From the NCBI GenBank assembly GCA_031290955.1, contig JAISLJ010000173.1, forward strand, positions 1-7,375: a stretch of 7,375 bases of DNA, given 5' to 3'. The notes under the pieces are model-generated. The model was not told the DNA's origin and did not search any database. It was given only the letters and a program-made list of their open reading frames with translations. Source of the stretch: Zoogloeaceae bacterium. GTDB taxonomy: Bacteria > Pseudomonadota > Gammaproteobacteria > Burkholderiales > Rhodocyclaceae. A program made the translations under genes and the position numbers. Below are positions 1 through 6,034 of the stretch, in pieces; the stretch's first letter is position 1; every line of letters begins with the position of its first letter.

Positions 1-12
1 GTCCGCCGCCGC

Positions 13-53
13 ATGCCAATTGCCTACGGGCTACGCCCTCCGGCAATTGGCAT
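13..53. repeat. REP-like hairpin repeat with nested inner stem
   Basis: Perfect 12-bp inverted arms, atgccaattgcc (13-24) and ggcaattggcat (42-53), enclose a 17-nt loop. The loop contains a second short stem, gggc (28-31) with gccc (35-38). The form, two nested stems in intergenic DNA, resembles the small dispersed palindromic repeats (REP/BIME-like) of proteobacteria. No second full copy occurs in this window, so calling it a repeat family member is inference; the hairpin itself is directly visible. Confidence 0.6.
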
Positions 54-63
54 ACGGCACAAA

Positions 64-97
64 AAAGCGGACAATTTGAAAATCATGAAAGCGGACA
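64..97. mobile_element. Probable remnant of an insertion-sequence end (two direct repeats)
   Basis: The decamer aaagcggaca occurs twice, at 64-73 and 88-97, exactly 24 bp apart, in a locally AT-rich stretch. Repeated aaagcggaca-type motifs are, from memory, typical of the multiple transposase-binding sites at the ends of some IS21-family elements. No transposase gene is next to it and no opposite end is visible, so this would be a degraded or solo end. The direct repeat is certain; the IS21 assignment is not. Confidence 0.35.
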
Positions 98-102
98 GAT
101 TC

Positions 103-124
103 AAAAGCTCGTAACACAGCTTTT
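103..124. terminator. Weak bidirectional terminator-like hairpin after the SpoIIAA-like gene
   Basis: Arms aaaagct (103-109) and agctttt (118-124) enclose an 8-nt loop, with further T residues on the plus strand to 126. It lies 55 bp beyond the stop of the minus-strand gene ending at 179 and could end that transcript. The stem is short and AT-rich, so stability is doubtful. Confidence 0.25.
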
Positions 125-178
125 TTCCCGTCCGCGTTGCCCAAGGCAGAAGTGTTTGGTGTTCTGCAAGCTCCGCGT

Positions 179-532
179 TCAGGCGTTCTCCGCGTCGAGC
201 CATGCCTGGGCGCTCTCCGGAGTATCGAATACTTCGACGCTTGCGCGGATGAACGTCTGGGAAAGCCAGGCGCTCCAGGCGATCCACTGGCTGTCCGTCA
301 CCACGGCAATCCGCCGGAAATCATGGGCGTGGGCGCGGGAAAACTTCAGGTCTTCCAGCGCGGCATCAAGGGTTGCGCCTGCCATTTGCGAGAGATCGAA
401 ATACAGGTCAACCGGCGCGTCGAAGCGCGCCTTGTAGTTCACCAGTTCCTCGAATTCCCGATAGTCGGCAAGCGTGAGTTCCCCATAGACATGGACGGAA
501 ACGCGGTGTGGCTGGTGGTCGGTGACAATCAT
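179..532 (-). CDS. SpoIIAA-like (STAS/SEC14-like) small protein
   Basis: This encodes a 117-residue soluble protein with no signal peptide or membrane segment. It opens with a strand pattern (RVSVHVYGELTLADYREF, residues 9-26), has an acidic middle strand (VDLYFDLSQM, about 41-50), then a helix rich in Asp and Glu. The end carries the hallmark of the SpoIIAA-like family (Pfam SpoIIAA-like, STAS-type fold): a RRIAVVTDSQW-type strand followed by a tryptophan-containing helix and a final EVFDTPESAQAWL segment. Family members are about 115-130 residues, so it is full length. The ATG at 530-532 has an aggaag-type ribosome binding site 5-7 bases upstream. It lies 43 bp after the transporter gene on the same strand and may be cotranscribed with it. 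The biochemical role of the family is poorly defined; a lipid- or small-ligand-binding or regulatory role is only inferred from the fold. Confidence 0.75.
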   Translation of the reverse strand: MIVTDHQPHRVSVHVYGELTLADYREFEELVNYKARFDAPVDLYFDLSQMAGATLDAALEDLKFSRAHAHDFRRIAVVTDSQWIAWSAWLSQTFIRASVEVFDTPESAQAWLDAENA

Positions 533-575
533 GGTTTCTTCCTGTGGTGATGATGGATTCCCCCTAGTTTACCGC

Positions 576-1415
576 TCATTTGGCGGAAAAACGATTCGCC
601 ATGATGCCGGAAGCCATGATGAGCAGCATGCCGGTGAGTTCCATGCCGTCCAGGTGTTCTTCCCAGAACAGCACGCCGAACAGCGTGGCGAAGACCACGG
701 TGGTATAGGCCAGGCTGGCGGAAAGGAGGACATTGCCGCGCGAGTAGGCTCGCGTCATGGCAAGCTGTCCCAGTGTGGCGAAGATCCCGACTCCGGCCAG
801 CATGCAGATTCCCTCAAGGCGCAGGGGATGCATCCGGGAGAAGGCGATCCAGATGGCGGAAAGGAAGGTGGCGAGGAGCGCGAAGTAGAACACCGTGCGC
901 GCTTCCGGTTCGCCGCGCAGGCCCAGTTCGCGCACGTCGAAATAGGTCATCGCCGCCAGGAAGCCCGAGGCGAGCGCCAGCGTTTCGCCCAGCCAGGCTT
1001 CCGCTGCGAAGCCGGGATGCAGCAAGAGCGCCACGCCCAAGAGGCCGCAGGCCAAGGAGAGCATCAGGGGGAGGGAAGGCTTCAGGCCGCGAAAGACGAT
1101 GAGGAGCAACATGAGGAAAAGAGGGGAGGTGTAGTTGAGCGTCACCGCCGTTGCCAGCGGCACGAGGGCGATGGCGCAGAAATAGACCGACAGCGAGCAA
1201 AAGCCCGTCACGCCACGCTTCATCTGCATGCGCCAGTGGGGCGTCTTCAGGGGAACGCGGCGCAGGATGACGATGAGCGCCATGATGAAAAGCGCGACGA
1301 TGGCGCGGTAGAACACGATTTCCGCTGGCGCGTAGCCCGCCTGTGCCGAAAGTTTGACGCACACGCCCATGCCCGCGAACAGGAAGCTGGCGACGATCAT
1401 CCACAAGGATTGCAT
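576..1415 (-). CDS. DMT-superfamily (EamA) transporter, inner membrane
   Basis: This is a 279-residue integral membrane protein starting MQSLWMIVASFLFAGMG. It has about ten hydrophobic helices arranged as two EamA repeats (about residues 1-133 and 140-275). Recognisable family segments are ALVPLATAVTLNYTSPLF (83-100), closing the first half, and AYSRGNVLLSASLAYTTVVF (223-242), followed by a conserved FWEE (250-253). EamA proteins export or import metabolites such as amino acids; the substrate cannot be read from the sequence. I chose the ATG at 1413-1415 because the frame stays open to a GTG at 1532, but those extra 39 residues match a transposase C-terminus, not an EamA N-terminus. No strong ribosome binding site precedes the ATG, so some initiation at the upstream GTG cannot be excluded. 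It follows dcd on the same strand and precedes the SpoIIAA-like gene. Confidence 0.88.
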   Translation of the reverse strand: MQSLWMIVASFLFAGMGVCVKLSAQAGYAPAEIVFYRAIVALFIMALIVILRRVPLKTPHWRMQMKRGVTGFCSLSVYFCAIALVPLATAVTLNYTSPLFLMLLLIVFRGLKPSLPLMLSLACGLLGVALLLHPGFAAEAWLGETLALASGFLAAMTYFDVRELGLRGEPEARTVFYFALLATFLSAIWIAFSRMHPLRLEGICMLAGVGIFATLGQLAMTRAYSRGNVLLSASLAYTTVVFATLFGVLFWEEHLDGMELTGMLLIMASGIMANRFSAK

Positions 1416-1532
1416 GGAAGCCGGAGTCCCCGAAATCAGGGCGCGTTGGGGGATGTGGTGGTTGTAGGCTGCCAGATAGCGCGTGAGGGTGGTTTCCAGT
1501 TCATTAGCCTGCGCTCTGGTCTCTTCCGTCAC
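1416..1532 (-). pseudogene. Transposase C-terminal remnant (IS481/IS3-type DDE), in frame with transporter
   Basis: The 39 codons upstream of the transporter start translate to a stretch containing NELETTLTRYL and AAYNHHIPQRAL, then SGTP. This is the characteristic C-terminal signature of integrase-core transposases of the IS481/IS3 type (family pattern LETTL.RY...YN...PQ.AL...TP). Nothing of the catalytic DDE core remains, so the fragment is dead as a transposase. It sits in the short gap between dcd and the transporter gene, reads in the same frame as both, and is open into the transporter. It marks a past insertion and deletion at this spot. If the GTG at 1530-1532 is used, the product would be a transporter with a soluble 39-residue leader. 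Family identity is from memory of the motif. Confidence 0.75.
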
Positions 1533-1544
1533 GCGAATCCGCCC

Positions 1545-2111
1545 TCAAATCTTCGGCAGGGTCACGCCGACCTGCCCCTGATACTTGCCGCCGCGATCCT
1601 TGTAGGAGGTCTCGCATACCTCGTCGGATTCGAAAAAGAGCACCTGGGCGCAGCCTTCACCCGCATAAATCTTGGCGGGCAAGGGCGTGGTGTTGGAGAA
1701 TTCCAGCGTCACGTAGCCCTCCCATTCCGGCTCAAAGGGCGTGACGTTCACGATGATGCCGCAACGGGCGTAGGTGCTCTTGCCCAGACAGACGGTGAGC
1801 ACGTTCCGGGGAATGCGAAAATACTCGACCGTGCGGGCGAGCGCGAAGGAATTGGGTGGAATGATGCAGACATCGGCCTCGATCTCGACAAAGGACTTGG
1901 GGTCAAAGGCTTTCGGGTCGACCACCGTGGAATTGATGTTGGTAAACACCTTGAATTCCGGCGCGCAGCGAATGTCGTAGCCATAGCTTGAGGCGCCATA
2001 GGAGACGATCTTCTGCCCGCCTGCCTCGCGTACGAGCGAAGGTTCGAACGGCTCAATCATGCCGCATTCTGCCGCCATGCGACGAATCCACTTGTCTGAC
2101 TTGATGGACAT
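1545..2111 (-). CDS. dcd: dCTP deaminase
   Basis: This 188-residue enzyme deaminates dCTP to dUTP and ammonia, feeding dUMP to thymidylate synthase; it acts as a cytosolic homotrimer. The protein starts MSIKSDKWIRRMAAE and contains the family blocks YGYDIRCAPEF (43-53), LGKSTYARCGI (109-119) and PEWEGYVTLEFSN (128-140). Ser112, Arg116 and Glu137 align by eye with the catalytic Ser111, Arg115 and Glu138 of the Escherichia coli enzyme. The C-terminal KYQGQVGVTLPKI matches the nucleotide-covering tail. Its length agrees with betaproteobacterial Dcd (about 188-189; E. coli 193). I see no sign that it is the bifunctional dUMP-forming type, but that cannot be settled by eye. The ATG at 2109-2111 lies about 20 nt downstream of the likely transcription start. 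The TGA at 1545-1547 is followed by only 12 bases before the transposase remnant. Confidence 0.97.
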   Translation of the reverse strand: MSIKSDKWIRRMAAECGMIEPFEPSLVREAGGQKIVSYGASSYGYDIRCAPEFKVFTNINSTVVDPKAFDPKSFVEIEADVCIIPPNSFALARTVEYFRIPRNVLTVCLGKSTYARCGIIVNVTPFEPEWEGYVTLEFSNTTPLPAKIYAGEGCAQVLFFESDEVCETSYKDRGGKYQGQVGVTLPKI

Positions 2112-2138
2112 TGACGCCCTGCTCAGGATAAAACCGGC

Positions 2139-2144
2139 ATTCTA
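2139..2144 (-). promoter_or_regulatory. Candidate -10 box for dcd
   Basis: On the minus strand TAGAAT (one mismatch to TATAAT) lies 27 bp before the dcd ATG, preceded by GGG. I find no convincing -35 hexamer at 16-18 bp. The same GG-TAGAAT context occurs in the better-formed yebC promoter, which is mild support. Confidence 0.35.
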
Positions 2145-2315
2145 CCCGCCAAGTCTTGCGGACGGGTACTGTGGACAGCAATTTTTTAGGACGAGAAGCG
2201 TACTCTCCAGCGCGAACTGACAAAGCCCCCGCGAAGTCCCGGATTCCGGGCTGGATGTGTTGAATCAGGACGGCGATTCTGTCGAGGTCGCCCTCGCAAG
2301 GCAGTTGGTCAAGGC

Positions 2316-2771
2316 GTGAGCCGGGCCTGTTCTCTGCGGGAATTCCTGCCGCCTGTCACGACCGGCACACGCATTGCCTTTGCTGGAGATTCCGGGAATG
2401 CTTACCTGCGCACGGGCTGGTCGGATCAGGAAAAATGGGGAAGATGGTCCAATGGCCCACACGCTCTACTCGTTTTCCCGCTTCATGACGAAAAAATCAG
2501 TTCGGTCACGATCGAAGCCCAGCCCCTGATTGCGCCAAATCATCCAGTGCAGACGGTGGAAATCCTGGTGAATGGCATCGAAGCCGGGAAGATTGCCATG
2601 ACGGAGAAAATGGAATTTGACATCCAGGTTCCGGAAGCCTCCCAACAAAACACCGACGGATTGCTCAGGCTCGAATTCCACCTGCCCGATGCCGTCCGTC
2701 CCTCCGATATCGGCGGCAGCAAGGATACGCGAACGCTGGCCCTTGGTTTGATCGCGGCGACTCTCCACTAA
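2316..2771 (+). CDS. Orphan DUF7024-like beta-sandwich domain, probably a gene remnant
   Basis: The reading frame gives 151 residues from a GTG. Residues about 11-151 resemble the domain found at the C-terminus of some bacterial membrane glycosyltransferase- or phosphoglycerol-transferase-like proteins (DUF7024, recognised from memory). The features are YLRTGWSDQEKWGRWSNGP (30-48), a strand with PVQTVEILVNG (77-87), and the closing LRLEFHLPDAVRPS plus TRTLALGL. There is no signal peptide or membrane helix. No ribosome binding site precedes the GTG, and the frame stays open back to 2190 without a good start. Another frame (2221-2319) has coding-like residues such as LDVLNQDGDSVEVALARQL ending just where this one begins, so a frameshifted larger gene is possible. 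The stretch looks AT-richer than its neighbours, which hints at transfer. It is the only plus-strand coding region here, divergent from dcd and convergent with maeB. Confidence 0.55.
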   Translation: MSRACSLREFLPPVTTGTRIAFAGDSGNAYLRTGWSDQEKWGRWSNGPHALLVFPLHDEKISSVTIEAQPLIAPNHPVQTVEILVNGIEAGKIAMTEKMEFDIQVPEASQQNTDGLLRLEFHLPDAVRPSDIGGSKDTRTLALGLIAATLH

Positions 2772-2785
2772 CGTTCCCGTCAGCT

Positions 2786-2820
2786 TTCCTTCCCCCACAG
2801 GATTCGCATGGGGGAAGGAA
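2786..2820. terminator. Hairpin between convergent genes
   Basis: A perfect 12-bp stem (2786-2797 with 2809-2820; arms ttccttccccca and tgggggaaggaa) encloses an 11-nt loop. It lies 14 bp after the plus-strand stop and 24 bp beyond the maeB stop, the right place for a shared bidirectional terminator. Neither strand has a U-tract after the stem, so it may instead protect 3' ends or need a helper factor. Confidence 0.5.
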
Positions 2821-2844
2821 GGAGAAAGCGTCAGACGGCGGGGG

Positions 2845-5142
2845 CTAATTGCCGCCCGCAGGGCAATTGCTGCCCGCAGGGCTTTCCGTGACGACGAGGG
2901 CGGTCAGGTTGAGGATGCGGCGCACGGAGGCGGAAGCGGTGAGCACGTGGACGGGGCGGGCCGCGCCCAGGAGGATGGGGCCGATGGTGACGCCCTCGCC
3001 CCCCGTCATCTTGATGAGGTTATAGGCGATGTTGGCGGAATCGAGATTGGGCATGACGAGAACGTTGGCCTCGCCCTTCAGGCTTGAGTTTTCGTCGGCC
3101 AGATGGCGAATCTTTTCGAGCAGGGCGCTGTCGCCGTGCATTTCGCCGTCAATTTCCAGGTCCGGGGCCTGTTCGCGTACCAGCACCAGCGTTTCGCGCA
3201 TCTTGAGGGCGGAAGCCGAAAGGGCGGAGCCGAAGTTGGAGTGGGAGAGCAGGGCCACCTTGGGGACGATGCCGAAGCGACGCACCGTTTGCGCCGTCAT
3301 CAGGGTAATGTCCGCCAGTTGCTGGGCGCTGGGATTTTCATTGACGTGGGTATCGCAGATGAAAAGCGCCCGGCCCGGCAGGAGAAGGTGATTCACGGCG
3401 GCAAGCGTGTTGTGGCCTGGAGCTTTGCCGATGATGTTATCCACATGCCTCAAGTGCTCGGAGAAACAGCCCGCCGCGCCACAGATCAGTCCTTCCGCAT
3501 AGCCAAGTTTGAGAAGCAAGGCCCCCAGCACGGTGCCATCGGTGCGCACAAGCTTCTTGGCAATTTCCGGCGTTACGCCGAAACGTTTCATCAACTGGTG
3601 ATAGTTTGTCCAACAGGCTTCAAAGCGCGGATCGTTGGTGGGATCGACGATCTCGAAATCAATGCCGTGGCGAATTTTCAGGCCCGCTTCCTTCAGGTTC
3701 CGGTTGATGATATGCGGGTTGCCGATCACCACCGGACGCGCCAGCCGTTCTTCCAGCACCACTTGCACGGCACGCAGGACGCGCTTGTCCTCACCCTCGG
3801 CGTAGATCACGCGCTTCAGCGGCTTTTGCCGCGCTGCGTGGAAGATGGCGCGCATGCCGGCGCCGGTATGGTAGTTGAATTCGATCAGGCGCTGCCGGTA
3901 GGCGTCCCAATCCGTGATCGGGCGCGTCGCCACGCCAGAATCCATGGCCGCGCGGGCAACGGCAGGCGCGATGCGCACGATGAGGCGCGGGTCGAAGGGT
4001 TTGGGAATCAGGTATTCCCGGCCAAATTCCAGCTTGTGGCCGCTGTAGGCCATGGCGACTTCATCGACGACCTCGGCCTCGGCAATCTCGGCAATGGCAT
4101 GCACACAGGCGAGCTTCATCGATTCGGTGATGCGGGTCGCCCCCACATCCAGTGCGCCGCGGAAGATGAAGGGGAAGCAGAGCACGTTGTTGACCTGGTT
4201 GGGATAATCGGAGCGTCCCGTGGCGATGATGACATCGCCACGCGCCTGCCGGGCGAGTTCCGGCAGGATTTCCGGCGTCGGGTTGGCGAGTGCGAAGACA
4301 AGAGGATTCTCGGCCATGGCGATGAGCATCGCCGGTTCAAGAACGCCCGCTGCGGAAAGTCCCAGGAAAACGTCCGCGCCGCGGATGGCCTCGCCCAGGG
4401 TGCGCGCCTTGGTTTCCCGCGCATAGCGCGCCTTGGAAGGATCGAGGTTTTTGTCCCGCCCGGCCCAGATCACGCCCTTGGAATCACAGACGAGGATGTT
4501 TTCCTTCTTGACGCCCAGGTCGCACCACAGGTTGAGGCAGGAAATGGCCGCCGCGCCCGCGCCGGAACACACCACCCGAATCTCCCCAATCCGCTTGCCC
4601 ACCACCTTGAGGCCATTCAGGAGCGCCGCCGAAGAAATGATGGCAGTGCCGTGCTGGTCATCGTGGAAGACGGGAATCTTCATGCGCTCCTTCAGCTTCT
4701 GCTCGATGTAGAAACACTCGGGGGCCTTGATGTCTTCCAGATTGATGCCGCCCAGGGTGGGTTCCATGGCGGCGATGATGTCGATCAGCTTGTCGGGATC
4801 GCTTTCGGCGAGTTCGATGTCGAACACATCAATGTTGGCGAATTTCTTGAAGAGGCAGCCTTTGCCTTCCATCACCGGCTTGGCCGCCAAGGGGCCGATG
4901 TTGCCCAGCCCCAGCACGGCGGTGCCGTTGGTGATGACCCCGACCAGATTGGCGCGGGAGGTGAATTCCGCCACCGTGACCGGATCATCGACGATGGCGT
5001 CGCACGCGGCGGCAACGCCGGGGGAATAGGCAAGCGCCAGGTCGCGCTGGTTGGTGAGGCTTTTGGTCGGAGTAACGGAAATCTTGCCGGGAGTAGGGTA
5101 ACGGTGATAGTCCAGCGCGGCGTCACGCAGATTGTCTTTCAT
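2845..5142 (-). CDS. maeB: NADP-dependent malic enzyme with phosphotransacetylase-like domain
   Basis: This 765-residue cytosolic enzyme oxidatively decarboxylates malate to pyruvate with NADP+, supplying NADPH and pyruvate from C4 acids. The malic domain (about 1-150) has LAYSPGV with the proton-relay Tyr39 and EGKG with Lys94. Metal ligands fit Glu136-Asp137 (NLEDI) and Asp161-Asp162 (FHDDQHGT). The NAD-binding domain (about 160-400) has the GAGAAA loop at 194-199, NPTPEI at 287-292 and GRSDYPNQVNN. Residues about 430-755 form a phosphate acetyl/butyryl-transferase-like domain, which in MaeB proteins is regulatory (acetyl-CoA sensing) rather than catalytic. Length fits MaeB (about 760). I chose the ATG at 5140-5142: it has an AAGGA ribosome binding site with 7-nt spacing and gives the canonical MKDNLRDAALDYHRYPTPGK start. 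The frame is open 103 codons further upstream, but that part has no family resemblance. The last residues (PAGSNCPAGGN) come from an 18-bp tandem duplication. Confidence 0.96.
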   Translation of the reverse strand: MKDNLRDAALDYHRYPTPGKISVTPTKSLTNQRDLALAYSPGVAAACDAIVDDPVTVAEFTSRANLVGVITNGTAVLGLGNIGPLAAKPVMEGKGCLFKKFANIDVFDIELAESDPDKLIDIIAAMEPTLGGINLEDIKAPECFYIEQKLKERMKIPVFHDDQHGTAIISSAALLNGLKVVGKRIGEIRVVCSGAGAAAISCLNLWCDLGVKKENILVCDSKGVIWAGRDKNLDPSKARYARETKARTLGEAIRGADVFLGLSAAGVLEPAMLIAMAENPLVFALANPTPEILPELARQARGDVIIATGRSDYPNQVNNVLCFPFIFRGALDVGATRITESMKLACVHAIAEIAEAEVVDEVAMAYSGHKLEFGREYLIPKPFDPRLIVRIAPAVARAAMDSGVATRPITDWDAYRQRLIEFNYHTGAGMRAIFHAARQKPLKRVIYAEGEDKRVLRAVQVVLEERLARPVVIGNPHIINRNLKEAGLKIRHGIDFEIVDPTNDPRFEACWTNYHQLMKRFGVTPEIAKKLVRTDGTVLGALLLKLGYAEGLICGAAGCFSEHLRHVDNIIGKAPGHNTLAAVNHLLLPGRALFICDTHVNENPSAQQLADITLMTAQTVRRFGIVPKVALLSHSNFGSALSASALKMRETLVLVREQAPDLEIDGEMHGDSALLEKIRHLADENSSLKGEANVLVMPNLDSANIAYNLIKMTGGEGVTIGPILLGAARPVHVLTASASVRRILNLTALVVTESPAGSNCPAGGN
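2847..2882. repeat. Tandem 18-bp duplication at the 3' end of maeB
   Basis: Two adjacent 18-bp units (2847-2864 and 2865-2882) begin aattgc and end gcccgcagggc, differing at one base. In the maeB frame they encode PAGSNC and PAGGN plus part of the stop, so the duplication adds about six residues to the C-terminus. Each unit contains gccc-gca-gggc, a small hairpin. Confidence 0.85.
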
Positions 5143-5157
5143 GCTTCGTTCCTTGGA

Positions 5158-5199
5158 TTTCCCCGGAGGTTTCCGGACGATCCGGACGTGCCGGGGAAA
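5158..5199 (-). promoter_or_regulatory. Nested stem-loop in maeB 5' leader
   Basis: Outer arms tttccccgg (5158-5166) and ccggggaaa (5191-5199) pair over 9 bp. Inside them tccgga (5172-5177) and tccgga (5181-5186) pair over 6 bp with a 3-nt loop. In the maeB mRNA this structure sits a few bases before the AAGGA ribosome binding site, about 15 nt before the ATG. It could stabilise the leader or modulate translation or elongation; there is no U-tract after it, so it is not a standard terminator. The structure is visible; its role is inference. Confidence 0.55.
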
Positions 5200-5219
5200 C
5201 TGGAGAGGGAAAAGGCGAG

Positions 5220-5248
5220 AATGTACTGCAATCACAGGGGCAAGTGAA
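5220..5248 (-). promoter_or_regulatory. Candidate maeB promoter
   Basis: On the minus strand TTCACT (5243-5248) and TACATT (5220-5225) are separated by 17 bp, each matching four of six bases of the sigma-70 consensus. This predicts a leader of about 70 nt containing the nested stem-loop. The match is modest and no experimental support is available. Confidence 0.4.
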
Positions 5249-5256
5249 CAGCAGCG

Positions 5257-5315
5257 AACGTTTCGCGTCGCGCAAACCCCGATTTTGACCAAACCGAGAC
5301 AGGACGCGAAACATT
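5257..5315. repeat. Interrupted inverted repeat upstream of maeB
   Basis: The left arm aacgtttcgcgtc (5257-5269) and right arm gacgcgaaacatt (5303-5315) are complementary at 12 of 13 positions, including a perfect 10-bp core. They are 33 bp apart and lie just upstream of the candidate maeB -35 box. The placement would suit two operator half-sites or a looped regulator site; a repeat remnant is the alternative. Confidence 0.5.
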
Positions 5316-5422
5316 CCCGTTTTCTGTCCAGGGTTTTGCGGAGGGTGATTTTCCCATGCGCGGCGGCTATGCGCCCGGTCGGTCTTTCCGGATCGCGGGC
5401 AATCGAATCTCCATCTTCCGTC

Positions 5423-6034
5423 TCACCCCAGCAAGCGACCGCCGCGCACACGGTAGCCCTTGCTGGATGCGGCGCTCTTTTCTTCCACGAGTCGGCCCAT
5501 CGCGCTCATGCCGCCGTGGGCGTGGCAGATGGCGCAGGCCAGGGCGTCGGCGGCATCGGCGGCGGGTGTGCCGGAAAGGGCAAGCAGGCGCTTGACCATG
5601 TGCTGCACCTGTTCCTTGGCCGCCTTGCCTTGTCCTACCACCGCCTGCTTGATTTGCAGGGCCGTGTATTCGGAAACCGCAAGGCCGCCCGCAGTCAAGG
5701 CCGCCAGCACCGCGCCGCGCGCCTGTCCCAGAAGCAGAGTGGATTGCGGATTGACGTTCACGAAGACCTTCTCCACCGCCGCCACATCCGGCGCATAGGC
5801 GGCAAGCACCTCGCCCACGCCCTGGAACAGGGTGGCGATTCGTTCCGGCAGGCTTTGGCTTGTGTCGGATTTCACACAACCGCTTGCCACGTAGCGCAGA
5901 TGCTGCCCTTCCTTTTCGATCACGCCAAAACCCGTCACCCGCAGGCCCGGATCAATGCCGAGGATGCGGGTTGGCCGGGCGACGGCGGGTATCGCGCCGC
6001 CTGCGTCCGCCCGCAGGGGGGAAGGCTCATTCAC
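5423..6034 (-). CDS. ruvC: Holliday junction endodeoxyribonuclease RuvC
   Basis: RuvC cuts Holliday junctions symmetrically during recombinational repair, working with the RuvAB branch-migration motor. The RNase H-like fold is clear: TRILGIDPGLRVTGFGV (22-38), VEKVFVNVNPQSTLLLGQARG (about 87-107) and the end of the core AADAADALACAICH. The four acidic catalytic residues appear as Asp28, Glu88, Asp160 and Asp163. The usual protein begins at (M)RILGIDPG and is 170-185 residues. Here no ATG exists at that point, and the nearest in-frame start is the GTG at 6032-6034, giving 203 residues with an about 20-residue N-terminal extension rich in Ala and Pro. That GTG overlaps the yebC end by 8 bp, so translation is probably coupled to yebC. 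A further start inside yebC cannot be excluded. ruvA and ruvB, often next in betaproteobacteria, are replaced by maeB after a 280-bp gap. Confidence 0.95.
   Translation of the reverse strand: MNEPSPLRADAGGAIPAVARPTRILGIDPGLRVTGFGVIEKEGQHLRYVASGCVKSDTSQSLPERIATLFQGVGEVLAAYAPDVAAVEKVFVNVNPQSTLLLGQARGAVLAALTAGGLAVSEYTALQIKQAVVGQGKAAKEQVQHMVKRLLALSGTPAADAADALACAICHAHGGMSAMGRLVEEKSAASSKGYRVRGGRLLG

Noticed and set aside
24..287. Minus-strand 87-codon frame at the left edge
   Set aside because: It overlaps the SpoIIAA-like gene in another frame and runs through the IS-end repeats and the hairpin; no family resemblance.
522..1991. Plus-strand open frame of 489 codons
   Set aside because: It lies antisense to dcd and the transporter gene. 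Its product is a low-complexity His/Gly/Glu/Arg-rich sequence without family resemblance, typical of a frame opposite GC-rich coding DNA.
3103..5247. Plus-strand open frame of 714 codons
   Set aside because: It is fully antisense to maeB, with composition rich in His, Gly, Arg and Asp mirrored from maeB codons, and no motif or ribosome binding site.
5143..5451. 103-codon N-terminal extension of maeB
   Set aside because: The frame is open but the residues do not resemble any malic enzyme. A good ribosome binding site and the conserved start both favour 5142.
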